The notes beneath the pieces were generated by a model that was not told where the DNA came from, searched no databases, and saw only the letters and a program-made list of their open reading frames with translations. A program made the position numbers and the translations under genes. Below, piece by piece: positions 52,044 through 64,000 of a stretch of 64,000 nt of DNA. How positions within the stretch are numbered: position 1 is the first letter of the stretch; each line of letters begins with the position of its first letter. This stretch comes from Rotaria sp. Silwood1 (Eukaryota > Rotifera > Eurotatoria > Philodinida > Philodinidae), in NCBI GenBank assembly GCA_905250075.1, contig CAJNOP010000127.1:166175-230174 (forward strand), in the 5' to 3' direction.

Positions 52044-54330
52044 TTTGTAAAATAATTTCCAGAAGTGAGAATGCATATTGTTTGATTTCTTTTCTGAAAA
52101 TCCTAATTCATTCGAAATAAGAAGCAGATAAAAAACTTGTATATTTTTCAGTTTTTCTTTATCATCAAATACAAAATATATATTAGTTAAGATCACTCGT
52201 TTGATCAATTCAGTGTCAATGCAACATAATTTTAAACAAATGGAATCAGCTAGTAGAAAAGTCTAAAATTTGATTTATAAAAATTATCTCATACTATAAC
52301 TGAAATAATTATACTCTAACTAAAATAAATTAACAATTTCAAAATTCAAAGAATTTCCATTTCATGTCTGAAACGAAACATTCGAATTTCAACCTATTTG
52401 AAATTTGGGTATAAACACAGGCGAACATCAAGACTATTGATACTTAGGGTTGTCTTAAAGTTTATTGTTTTTTCAGGCAATAAATTTGTAGAATCTTTTC
52501 GAGAGAGATAAGATGCATTAGACTTGTACTGTTTTTTATAAAATTCAAAAATATTAGAGTGGAAAACGATGACATACATTGCCTATCTGGCTTGAACCAC
52601 CTATGTGAGATATTAAAAATAAAGACGTTGATACATCACTTAGAATGAAAAGGATTGTTTGCATAATACAGCATTCACACATCATGATAACTAGCAGATT
52701 TTTCAAATGATTCAATGCTATTAATGATGAAATAGAACAGAGTCATCAGCAAGTGAACTTTAACAAGAAGTAAAACATTCTCTGAGATTTGGCCATAAAT
52801 ATTATCTTAAAATTGGTCTAGAATCGCCTATGATGTTTCAAGCATAGCTTATAGATTTCAAAAAGTTCCATCCAATAAATGTGTTTCAAGGTCTAACAAA
52901 TATATTCAACCAAATGGAATTAGAATCGAAAAATTGCAAAAAATAATAAAAGAATATAAGTTTGATGATTTTTATACGAAAAGGCCTATTGAAAAGAAGC
53001 AATTTACGATAATGTCTTAGAACTTCTGACAAATTAAAAAGCAAGAAAAATCGATTGCAATACTCATAAAGCCAATACATCATCTGTTTAGCTGTTCAAA
53101 ACAGAAAAGCGAGTATCTTCGAAAAAACACAACAAGCTTATTATTTAAACTACATCAAACGGAAAAGTTTATAACTTGAATAGAATTTAATTTCATTCGA
53201 TATTGAAATACATTTATTTCAATATGCAAAAAGTTTTTAATTTCAAATTATATGTGTCATGAAATTTTAATCAGTAGTAATTGTTCATTTCAACCTTAAT
53301 ACGTTCTTCTAAGAACCTTCTCTTTTACTGCTGAAACAATAACAGAAGCAAATGTTTACAAATAAGTAATATGATGGACTATTATTTCCTCAAGAAAAAA
53401 TGAATTTAACAGATTGTTCTAAAAGAAGTAACGAACACATCATATATTGTTGAAAGATGTTCTGCGTCCTTTAATAAATAGAAAATGTTGTGTTGCCCGT
53501 AATTCTTGGAGTAATAAAACTGATCAAAACAAGATAAACAATAGCTGATTTTTCCTAAAAAACTCATATGATTAGAGGAGAAATGACGATGAGTCATTGT
53601 CAATATTTCATCATTATTTATTGTGCTGTTCACAATTAATTATCTGCTTGTACATTAGTACCAGCTCAAATTAGTGCATGAGATGATTGGCGATATGAAG
53701 GAACCAAAAAGCTTTTACTTTAAGCTTTAAAACCTGTATTATTCAATTATGAGTGGGAAAGAGCGAAAGCTCTCGATTCGCACCTGGTACACAAGAAATA
53801 TCTTCATTATTATTATTAGCTTGAAAATCTTCAACACCATTGTTAGTGAATGAGGAGCTAAATGAAAATTAAATGTTTTTTCTTTCAATCATTTTGAATT
53901 CTTTTCTAGAATTCCTGATTGCATTATCAGCATTTCAATAGAACCTTGATCATCTTATTGAATTAGTAGTTTCTGAAATAATCATACATCGAAATAAAGC
54001 ATTGCATATTATTTTATTGTAAGTTTTCAAACACAATATTCAGTATGGGTTCATGAGCATTTCAATCTATTCTGTTTTACTTTTCTATGACTAAACATCG
54101 TCTATTATAGTAAAAATAAGAAATGTAACCATAGTAGAATATCTTTAATAGTTGTCGTGATACTATTGGATTAATAGTTCTCTTGAGTCTGTTTGGGCTA
54201 AGGGGATTTAGATGACGTAAGAAACTAAAGCAACTAAAATGAATACAGAACAGTAGCACTTTTCAATACTCCTATAGCTTAAACAAAAGGAAAGTAAAAT
54301 GGAATAAATTTAATTTCTTGGGAATCCTTT
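52044..54330. other. Intergenic, no gene seen
   Basis: AT-rich; only short frames on both strands without motifs. No RNA gene or clear repeat noticed. Confidence 0.5.
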
Positions 54331-54510
54331 ATATATATATGTTGCAGGACAGATTGAAATTCAGTTCAGATTAAAATCATTTTGATCTGTCCTAGTTCAT
54401 TTTAAAATAATTTTAATCTCCAGTAGGAAAATTTCAAAGTGTACTAGTTCAGATCGTAATGATTTTAATCTGAACTGAATTTCAATCTGTCCTGCAACAT
54501 ATATATATAG
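54331..54510. mobile_element. Small palindromic MITE, about 160 bp, in a TA-rich site
   Basis: GTTGCAGGACAGATTGAAAT starting at 54341 returns as its exact reverse complement ending at 54499. The match continues inward through TTCAGTTCAGATTAAAATCA. The arms of about 48 bp enclose a central part with further CTGTCC and AGTTCA echoes. Both sides are flanked by ATATATATAT. The near-perfect palindrome and TA flanks suggest a mariner-type MITE, but the TA run prevents fixing the duplication. Confidence 0.8.
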
Positions 54511-54876
54511 AATAATCTGAAACGAGATATTTCAATATGAACTATACAGTTATATTACATCGAATCGAATTAATAATTATTATTTGTATTAAGATAATAC
54601 GTGTAGGATATTTGAAAAGAAGCAACATCATTGGAATGAGTTACTTCATTAAGATACATTTCTTAGAATTATAAAAATCAAGTGTATATACAGATACTAT
54701 ATCTGATTTCGTTTCGATCAAATAAAATTAATTTTGATGAACCCATAAATAGGCTATATGAGTCAATTTTATTGACGAACTATCTTTTGAAGCTACATAT
54801 GAAGTGATTAAAACAAGATAAAGCTGAACAAAAGCATAATCATAAGATTTTCATATAATTGTTTACACTTAAAGCT
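54511..54876. other. Intergenic, polycystin 3' flank
   Basis: AT-rich 3' flank of the polycystin-like gene; nothing recognisable. Confidence 0.5.
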
Positions 54877-57800
54877 TCAAAGTTCATCAGCATCAAATTT
54901 AGCCAATGGAGCATCATTTTCTTCTTTAATACATTTCATTTTCGTCTTTTCATTATCATTTTCTGGTATTTTTTGATTATTAATTCCAGCAGTTTTTCGA
55001 AACATTGACCACATAAATTCCATCATTTCATTTCTATAGTGTGTTGCAATTAATTCTCGTTTAACACGTGCAAATGCATCATTCAAACTAGAAAAATAAA
55101 TAAAGATCTTTGCAAAAAGAGTAATATAATTATTATACTTACATTGCTAGAAAGATGCATAATAAAGCAATAAATACAAGATTAACGAATGAAAGATAAT
55201 AAAATGTACCTAAAAAATAAAAATAAAATGAAGATTTATTTTTCTTAATTAAAATATGAATTTACCATAAACTCGACTAACAGCAATCATGTCTGGAGCA
55301 TTAATTTCACCCAAAAGCATTCGAAAACAAGTTGTTAATGAAGAAAAAAAACTTTTATAATTACGAAGTGAACGACCAAATATAGCAAAACCAAATTGTG
55401 CATATGCTAAGATAAATATAAGAAAAACAAATGCAAATGAACTTAAATCTTTTCGTGCATAACGAAATGATTTTGATAACATTCCAATACGTCTATTAAA
55501 TCGAAGTAATTTTAAAAATTTAAGCATTGTAAAAAATGTAATTAATGCAATAATATATGAATAAACTTCATCAAAACTTCCAATTGCATTAAAATTAACA
55601 AATTCACCTATGGAAATTAAAATATGAAAAAATTCAAAAAAGAAAAAGATTTTATAATGTCTCTTATTTTTTTTTTTTTGTTTATTAACTTTACCCATTT
55701 CTGTTTTTTTCAATGAACGAATAGCTAATCGTGTTAATGCCTTTTTTGTTCCATACATCATAATAGCTGTTATACTAAATATTGTTGTTATAAATGATAT
55801 TATATTCCAAAATTTTTTAAAATATTCTCGTTTTTGTTTCATAATTAATGAAATTTCATGTATAAGAGAATAGATAGTAAAAATAACAAAACATAATTCA
55901 AATATATAAACAATTATACCATAACTACCAACATGATCATATAAACGAAAGATTTTAATACGATAATCTTGTATAATTGAACCCATTGATGTCATTTCAA
56001 ATGAAAGTGTTACAGCAACAAATAAATTAACATTTGCATTATAAAGTGAAAAATCAATAATAACTGCACGAGTTAATTGATCAAGCCAATTTTGTGAATG
56101 AAGTTCATTAAGTACTGATACAGCTTGTTGATATGTACGACCTAATGAAACAACATAACCACCACCTTTATATGTTTTATAAATTGCTGATAATGGATCA
56201 CTCTTTGTACGAAGACTACTCTATTAAAAAAAAAAAAGAAAAGATAAACAAAACAAAAATGACTTATTTTTATTATTATCTAAGTAAAAAAGAAAAAATG
56301 CTGATTTGTAAAATTCTTAGTCGATGCATAGAAATTCTCATGATTTATATAATATAGAAAAATTGAGAAAAACAAACAAATTTGAATTCGTATATGATTT
56401 TCTTTTCTTTATGTAAATTTTACAAGAAATAAAAAATCGAACTAACTTGATAACACCATGGTGTTTTACATCGTTTTGTTTGATTGTTCATTTCATTATT
56501 TATTTTTATTGTAGTTTTATTCAAAAGTTTTTCCCATCTTGGTGTATAATCTTTTGTATCATCATCAAACCAATTATAATCACTTCGACAATGTGTTATC
56601 ATATGTTTAAAACGACGATGAATACGACAACTATTATCTTTAATACGTAATTGACGAATTCTTGGTGCACCAACACGCATTGATGTTCGACTTGCAATTG
56701 TTAATTTTTCTCTCCAAGTTAAACTTTTATTATTATACCATGCTTGTGCATAAAGTTCTTTTAATAAAACATTATCACAATAATTCCACCATGTACTAAT
56801 TGAATTAACATCATGAAAATTTTCTGTAATAAATAAATTTTTTGTATCTCGATATAAACTATATGAATTTATATCTCGTGATTGATATGATAGAAATAAT
56901 AAGATAATAGTAAAAAATATAAATATAATAATTTCACGAATAATTTCTCCCATTTTAATTTCACGTAAACGTTGTTCTCGTGCTTGTGCCATTTCATTTG
57001 AATCAATTGTACGTAAATTACATAAACGTACATGACGTTGAAGTGCAATTTCTACATATAACAACAATAATCAAAAAAACAAAATGCTCTCATTCTATAG
57101 GAATGCAACGGGGATGATCACTCACTGCTATATCGTCACCGTTTCACCAGTCTACTACGATAATCGTACACTACGGTTATCGGTCTACTGCAATAACCGT
57201 ACCTTATGACTATCGGTTCGGACCGGTAATTGTATCCTACGATAATCGTCATCGTTGCACCGTTAGTCACATCGATACATGATTTCTTAGATTTGTGCAT
57301 CTGATATGTCATTAGAAAGAAAGTCTTTACATAAGCTTTGCAAATCTCTTACATTTTAACCAGAAATAATCTAGCAGACACAATCCAAATTTGTAATCAA
57401 TTCTTCGAAATTGTAGATTTGTCTTCATGATATGCTCACTCACACTCAAAGCTTTAATGGTGATTATGACTACATGAATCACCCATGCGCCGTCCACGTT
57501 TCGCTGCCATACGATCTACTACAATTACCTTTCCATACTGTTATGGTATCACTACGATAACCAGTTTTCCCCGTTTTTCCACGAAGGATACTTTTTTTTT
57601 TACAAAATGAGGGTATCTAATAAAAGTTCGCTCGGGTAAATCGAGATCGAGAGATTTGAATCTACAACCAGCTTCTCAAAGTTCTATACACGATTTTATC
57701 GGTAAATGAAGATTTTTCAGCAAATAAGGATATTTTACATACAATCACCTTTTCGAATTGAAAAACATCGAGTCTAAAATTTTGAAAAACTGAGTACAAA

Positions 57801-60800
57801 TTTGAATTCTTTGCACCTGATTACTGCGAACCTTTATAAAATATTCTTATTTAAAAAAAAAATTTTCGTAAAAAACCGGTGAAAACCGCTTATCATAGTA
57901 GGCCGATAATCGTGAGGTGCGGTTATCGGCTTGGAGAGGCAATCGTACCCTACGATAATCGTGACCGTTGCACCCCTAACATTCTATATTAATATAAATA
58001 TTTTACTTTTTAAATTTGTTTCATTGTAAGTTTCTTGATTATCATCCATATACGATATACTATTATTTGTTAGTAATGTTCCAGTAAATGGATCATTAAA
58101 ATCTAATGTTTCATCATCATATGGACGACGAATAAGAAAACTAATAATAGCTGTAATAAGAAATACTTTTAATGGATCAATTACAAATATTGATTGACCA
58201 AATGAAAGCATCATTGTTATTAACCATTCATTAGCTCGTTTTGCACCCCATTCCAATGAATAAAGAATAATAAAAAATGAAGATGTTAAAATACTTAACA
58301 TTATCACTAGAAACAATCGAAATAATTATTTATAATTAAAAGAAAAGACACAAAGAAAAATTTCATTTATATTTTAACTTACATCCCCAAGCAATATAAA
58401 TAGTCCAATGTGGAAGTGTTCTTGTTTTATCTTCAATTGATGGTATTGCTCCAACACGTTCAACGTCTTCTTTTTCTTCATTAAATTTTGAATGTTTAAA
58501 ATGAAATCTTTTCCTTGAAAAAAATCTAAATAAATTCTTTTGTTGTTGTTTTTTTTCAAAATTTAATTTATTCAAATAATAACAAACCTTGTTGTTTTTT
58601 CAGTTTGTTCATCTTTTTCTAATGATTTATTTTCATGTTGAATTTTTTTTAAATGATGTGTTATTAAAATTTTTTGACTATATTTAGCTTTACGAAATAA
58701 TGTTATAATAATTAAATTTATTGGTAAAACAACTAATGTACCAAAAAAACTAATTACAATTTGTGTTAATGTAAATTCAATAGGACCAATTTTCATTAAA
58801 ACACCAGCTTTATTTGTTGTTGTTTGTATATCTTGTCGATAGAACATTGCATTTGATATCATAGTACAAAAAAGTAATGACATACAACATGATATACGTT
58901 GAAGACGTGTAAAATTACTTCGAACAGGACGTGAAAATACTGAAAACCATAAATGACCATCACTAAGTTTCTTTTTAATAGATTCTGTAAATAAATGTGC
59001 AAAACTTTTTAATTCTTTATTTGATGCTAATGGTATAACACGATCAATTAATCCATCACCTTTTTCAACTGCAAGCCAATTATTACAAATGAAATAACCC
59101 CTTTTAGGACAAAAAAAAAAATTAGAAAATTGAAAAATTAAGCGTATTTTTTTTTGCATGTGTATTACTTTTCTCCTGTTTGTAAATCCATAACATTAAT
59201 CATATTTAAAAACCAAGAAGACTTTCTTTTCGAACCAGAATTATCATGCCATACACGAAGATAAAGTAATGGACCAAGTGGTGCTTCAACACTCATTACA
59301 AAATTTCGAACACTACCAGCTGGAAATTCCTTTAAAAAGAAAATATTTGCGAAAAAGAAAAAAAAACAATGTAACTAAATATTCCTATTTTATTGAACAT
59401 TCTCCAGATAATACTATACATATTATATTTAGTTATCTGTTTTCTATCGAATCCAAACTTGAAAAGCTTTCCTCTTAATACAAGTTGAAGCTTTTGAGGT
59501 AATGATTGTATAATAACATAATCAGTTTTGATCATTACTCACAAAATTAAGTCATCTATCAAAAACTTATTTAACAAAATTGACTACATTTAAATTCAAA
59601 CAATATTAATCAAATCTGATTTTATCCTAAATTATCTCGTATATGGAAACATATGAAGAAAAAAAGGATTGAGTTTTAATCAATATTAATATTTGATCTG
59701 AAAAGATAATTATTATTAAATAGAAACTTACTTTTATTTTTCCATCAGTTAATTTTCGCATACCACTATCAGATGATTCACCCGATATAATAAAATTTAT
59801 ATTTGATTCTGTACTGGATTCTTTACCAACACCGGTATGAACTGTTATTAAATAATAATAAGTATCAATTGGAAGATTATCAACTAAAGGTCTTGCTGTC
59901 CACTAAAAATAACATAAGAATTCATTTAAAATATTAAAAAAAAATGAATAGCAAAATAAATTTTAAGAATAATGAAATATTGTGGTAATATGTATCTGAT
60001 ATACTATAGCTAGTGGCGTATCCAGGATTTTTCGGTATGCTGGATTTCAACTTCAGAGCATGGGATCCACGTGAAACTTACAGAGATATGATATTGGGTC
60101 CAAATGATAAGTTTTTATCAAAAGATTTTTCTAATGGGAGTTTGCGAAAAAAATTAGCATTTTCCTGAGCCCCCCCAAGATTTTTCTTTTTCTATTAGTA
60201 GTATTCTGATTTTTAGAATTTAATAGTAAGCTACGTCGAAATTCATCGGTAGATTTCAAATTTCACCTAAAAATATGCATTCGTTCACGAGTTACAATGT
60301 TTTGAATTTTCTCTAAAATTTTAGCAGCATGCAGCAAATTTCCAAAACATTATAACTCGTGAATGGATGCATATTTTTAAATGAAATTTGAAATCTGTCG
60401 ATGAATTTCGATGTAGCTTACTATTAAATTCTAAAAATCAGGATACTACTAATAGAAAAAGAAAAATCTTGGGGGGCAGGGGCTCAGGAACATGCTAGTT
60501 TTTTTTCGCAAACTTCCATTAGAAAAATCTTTTGATAAAAACTCATCATTTGGGCTCAATATCATACCTCTATAAGTTTCATCTGGGTCCCATGCTCTGA
60601 AAGTGAAATCCAGCATACCGAAAAATTCTGGATACGCCACTAACTATAGCTTGAATAATTTATTGCCACTTAATAATATGAGTATTTAATTAAACTTGAA
60701 ATAATAATTTCTAGGTCAATATACATATTATATAGCTGCATAATTTGATAGAGTTAAGAGTATTCAGTTTAAACTCTGAAAACTAGAATTAATACATTTA

Positions 60801-63279
60801 ATCGTTTGTACAGAAAAATAGAAGAACAATGACGATACTGACAAAATAGCAAGATTGCACTACATTAGGAGAACCAATTTGGACATATCAAGAAAAAATA
60901 CATATAGAAAATATAAAGACTCAAACACAGTATAAAGAGATACAAAGAAAGAAACATAAGCAAACAAAAAGTTCTGTTTCACGATTTCTTCAATGTTCAA
61001 ATTTGATCTATTTTTTTCCGACAAGGATAATTAATTTCAGAATAAAATACATTTTCTCTTTGAACCTAATGAGTATTATATTCATTGCTGACTCCTTTTA
61101 TATTACATAAATATCTCATCATAGGAATCTACGATGAAGTTAATCGATCTATAACCTATTGCTGATCTCAGATTGATACAATATTGTAAGAGAAATATAA
61201 CTCAGTTATGAACTAATCTAGATTTCTTATTGATATAGATGATTTATTTAACTTTTTAAAAATTATCATATTAATTAATTAAATAATTTACCTTAATTAA
61301 ATCAAGTTTATCTTTTCTTCTTGCCCAAATACCAGCAAGAATATATAAACTAAAAATTACAATAACTGTACTAAAAACAGCAGCATTTTCATGTAATTTT
61401 TTAAATTTAGTAAAAACAGTTGTAAAATCAATTTTATTTGGTGGAACAAAAAAATCACTTCCAAATGTTGTTAAATGTGTACAAAGACATTCAGTTGATT
61501 TTAATGTTGTCAATGGTCCAACCTATTTTAGATATATATTTTCAATTATAATTAATCTATTTTAATTTTAATTTTAAACAAAAACTAATTTACTTCACAT
61601 CCATCTGAACTCCATAAAATTCGTTTTTCATCCCAATATTGACATTTTGATACATACATATTTATTGTATAACTTGAATTGTATTCTGTTAAATTCATTG
61701 TTGTACTTGCATCTAAAGTTAATTAGATTATTCGATGAATTATCTTTTTTGAAAAAAAAAATCACTTACTAATCAATTTAATACCAAAAATATAAGTTCC
61801 ATTGCCTAAATGAACATTTGGTGGCATAAATATAGTATGTCTTAATTCATATTCATCATCTAAATTAATATTTGATGTTGATATTAAAACAGTTTTATTA
61901 GGTATAACAAAAAGAAGATCAAATTTTGATTCAGTTGGTGATTCTAATAGAGTTTCATTTGTATTAAATGATACATAAACAGCATAAGTATCCATTGGAG
62001 ATATATTAGATGATATATAAACTGATAATGTCATTTGTTTATCAGTTAAATTAACTTTATGATATTGAAATGATCTACCATGTAATTCATATTGTTCATA
62101 TTTTGGTTGTTTATCAATGGGTCGATTTAAACGAATTGATATTGGTTTAGTTGTATTTTTGACAGACATTTCTGAACCATTTGGTCGTGATAAAATAATA
62201 GTAACAACACTACCTTGTACATGTGAATTTCCATATTTACTTGCAAATGGATTTTCTTTAGATTCAAGAATTTTTGTAAAAACTTCAGATGAATCTGAAT
62301 CAAAATTTAAATCCGATAAACCAGGTAAACGAATATTTGTATCACCAGCTGATAAACTTGATTTACCTTTTTATCAAATTGAAAATAAAAATTCTTTTGA
62401 AACTATGAAAAAAATTCTATTTTTACCATCTGGATTTGCTTTTGTAAATGTCATTGTCATTGTTTTACTTTCAATAGTTTTTGTTTCATTTATTGATGAA
62501 CGATTTGCTAAAACATCACCAACAGTAAATAAACCACCTGAACTTCGTTTAGCTATATTTGAAGCCTGAGAATAATAGAAATAAATATTTGAGAAAATAC
62601 AAAAACAAAAAACCAAACTCGTTCTCGTCCTTCAACAATTGTTTTCTTTTCTTCTTCTAATTTATGTCGAAATTCTTCCCATCGTTCTTCAGGTAATGTT
62701 TCACATTCATCACATGTATCATAAAATTGTGTTGGAGCATAAAGAATTTTTGTATCTGTTTCTTCATTTTCTGTTACTTTTATATCCGATTCAAGTTTCT
62801 ATAGATATTTTATTAGAATAAATTCTTTAAATTACAATATATTTTTGTTTTTTCTTTACTAACTTCAATGACAATATCTGGATCATTTTCTTTATCTTTT
62901 GAAACAGTTTTTGAAGCAGCGTGAAGAACATTACTACCAACACCCATCAACGCTAAAATCAAAGTGTTTTTTTTTAAATAAATAATTAAAAAAAGACGAT
63001 ACTAACATGTAGCAAGATTAGTAACGATGTCATCATCGGCTGATTCCATATCTTTTACTTTAGTACCAACTTTTTCAATAATGTCCGCTCCTTTTTCCTA
63101 CAAATATGATATTAAAAATCAATGAAGAAATAAAAATATATTCAAACTTGATTGTTTAATGGCATTTGATCACTATTAGCTGTAACTGTTGCACTAGCTT
63201 TAAGTGCTTTATCAACAGTATTTGGATCATTTGCTACATCTAAGACTGTATTCATTGATGATAACATTTTTGATCGCAT
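54877..63279 (-). CDS. Polycystin-1-family receptor-channel (GAIN/GPS, PLAT, PKD channel), 5' end probably outside window
   Basis: Eighteen exons in phase, minus strand, 1538 aa: 63148-63279, 63007-63097, 62864-62952, 62619-62798, 62427-62565, 61770-62366, 61594-61712, 61292-61522, 59732-59902, 59169-59329, 58588-59100, 58383-58525, 58007-58306, 56447-57051, 55695-56220, 55266-55607, 55143-55209 and 54877-55087. In order: post-REJ helical region; GAIN region; GPS (CQYWDEKRILWSSDGC then CLCTHLTTFG, cleavage expected at HL|T); first helix; PLAT/LH2 domain (YYYLITVHTGVG); YSLEWGAKRANEWL loop; extracellular TOP domain with YGGGY-like KGGGYVVSLG and LTRAVIIDFSLYNANVNLF; channel helices with LLGEINAPDM, SFVNLVFIALLCIFLAILNDAF. 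Such proteins sense mechanical or chemical cues in cilia or sperm. The first exon follows a splice acceptor and starts mid-fold, so upstream (REJ) exons are expected beyond 63279. Confidence 0.93.
57098..57978. mobile_element. hAT-like MITE, 0.88 kb, in a polycystin intron
   Basis: It fills most of intron 57052-58006. The ends are TAGGAATGCAACGG and the reverse complement of TAGGGGTGCAACGG. CATTCTA flanks both sides (7 of 8 positions; an exact 8-bp CATTCTAT repeat if the boundary is shifted by one). Subterminal CTACGATAATCGT units recur several times in both orientations, including CGGTTATCGG motifs. No ORF. TAGGGGTGCAACGG termini are common in hAT-type MITEs. Confidence 0.82.
60011..60642. 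mobile_element. Full-length palindromic hAT-type MITE, 632 bp, in a polycystin intron
   Basis: The two halves (60011 to about 60315, and about 60330 to 60642) are near-perfect reverse complements. Termini are TAGTGGCGTATCCAG on both sides. An exact 8-bp duplication ACTATAGC lies at 60003-60010 and 60643-60650. It sits in the 1.39-kb intron between the first transmembrane exon and the PLAT exon. It encodes nothing; the frame at 60449-60640 is palindrome sequence. In the pre-mRNA it would form a hairpin of about 300 base pairs. Confidence 0.93.
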
Positions 63280-64000
63280 CTAAAATTAAATTTTAGATGT
63301 ATACATTATTATATTGAGTGTTTCTGAGAAAATTAACTTCTTAGTATTTTAATGATATTTTTTTTATTGCTTATTTATTTGAAGTTCGGTTTTCTTTATA
63401 GATTCATCTTTTAATATCCTATAAAATGGTACATTTCTTTTTTTTTTTATTAAGGTAACTAATATTTATTACTTTCTGTGACACACTTCAAAGGAGCAGT
63501 TCTTGACAGACAATATTGTAATACAACTATATGTTTCAGTGTCTTATATAGGCATATCGTTCGATGATACTTGTCTTAACTGAGAGAATGCATTGAGTGT
63601 TGCTGAAATCGAACAGTTCAATGTATTGAAATTGGAACTATTCGATAGTTAAATAATAGAAGAGAAATTTGTTCTGACTTCACTATTGTCTCATGAATCG
63701 GTGTGAGGTTTCGCTCATCGATTAGCTGAAATATTCAATCTTTTCTAAAGATCTCGCTTTCATATTTTAGTACTAATCGAAAATGATCATCACTGTCTGG
63801 ACGGCCACTCAGAAAAAGATGAATGTGATCTACAGTAAAACCTCTCTATAGTAGACACTCTTCGGACTTTTCAAAAGTGTCCACTATAGGGAGGTTATGT
63901 GTTTCCCAAAACTAACATCTTTTTCAAACAAGTCAACATGTTTCTAGACATCTAGAGCATTAGAAAATAAAATAATCGCGATAGAGCACATTATTACTTT
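63280..64000. other. Right-edge region: intron or 5' flank of the polycystin-like gene
   Basis: No exon that would extend the polycystin frame is visible here. Either a long intron or the promoter; I favour an intron because the family's REJ region is missing. Confidence 0.5.
63833..63896. mobile_element. pogo/Tigger-like terminal repeat, element continuing outside window
   Basis: TA at 63831-63832 is followed by CAGTAAAACCTCTCTATAGT, the characteristic end of pogo/Tigger-type (Tc1/mariner superfamily) elements. A subterminal inverted copy (GTGTCCACTATAGGGAGGTT) lies at 63877-63896. The other end is not in the window, so size and coding capacity cannot be judged. Confidence 0.7.

Noticed and set aside
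57140..57245. Repeated CTACGATAATCGT units considered as an operator array
   Set aside because: They lie inside a transposon with matching ends and target duplication, so subterminal transposon repeats are the simpler reading.
62117..62569. 150-codon plus-strand ORF inside the polycystin exon
   Set aside because: It is the antisense shadow of polycystin exons 61770-62366 and 62427-62565, which match the GAIN region in phase with their neighbours.

Overview
This 64-kb window is animal nuclear DNA. It is AT-rich, and its genes are split by many small introns, mostly about 50-80 nt with GT-AG ends. I joined exons by hand, checking reading phase at every junction. The gene set is metazoan: MOCS1A, ELAPOR (KIAA1324), RAB1, TXNL1, a DM-domain factor, a GSK3-type kinase, FAM161, SLC35A4, ornithine decarboxylase and a polycystin-1-type receptor-channel. 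My best inference for the organism is a rotifer, probably bdelloid. The grounds are the compact gene style, 3'-splice-like sites directly in front of start codons (rotifers trans-splice a spliced leader), and a G-rich TGTGGG-like tract. This is inference only; I ran no search.

Layout from left to right. (1) 1-2915, minus: an AprA/PqaA (PhoPQ-activated pathogenicity-related family) secreted protein, 3' end outside the window. (2) 5267-5566, minus: a small precursor with a signal peptide and one candidate amidated peptide. (3) 5567-11893: no gene, one 0.6-kb fold-back repeat. (4) 11894-19695, plus: MOCS1A followed at 184 bp by the 22-exon ELAPOR homologue, spaced like an operon; one ELAPOR intron holds a 1.3-kb imperfect palindrome. 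(5) 19696-24166: non-coding, with another fold-back. (6) 24167-27265, plus: RAB1 then TXNL1. (7) 27266-29662: non-coding with a 212-bp hAT-type MITE. (8) 29663-30924, minus: DMRT gene. (9) 33362-34972, minus, and 35240-37782, plus: a divergent GSK3-like kinase and FAM161, head to head. (10) 37783-43036: repeats, including a 1.44-kb terminal-inverted-repeat element and an inverted telomere-like tract. (11) 43037-44122 and 45800-47685, both minus: SLC35A4 and ornithine decarboxylase. (12) 51090-52043, plus: a two-helix membrane protein whose single intron appears to be GC-AG. (13) 54877-63279, minus: an 18-exon polycystin-1-like gene (5' end probably outside), with two MITE-type elements in its introns. 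A pogo/Tigger-like terminus lies near the right edge.

The genes do not form one pathway. They cover molybdenum cofactor synthesis (MOCS1A), endolysosomal and secretory trafficking (ELAPOR, RAB1, SLC35A4), redox and proteasome-associated work (TXNL1), ciliary functions (FAM161, polycystin), polyamine synthesis (ODC), and transcriptional and kinase control (DMRT, GSK3-like). The least-explained items are the peptide precursor, the recurring long fold-backs, the two GC-AG introns and the telomere-like inverted tract.
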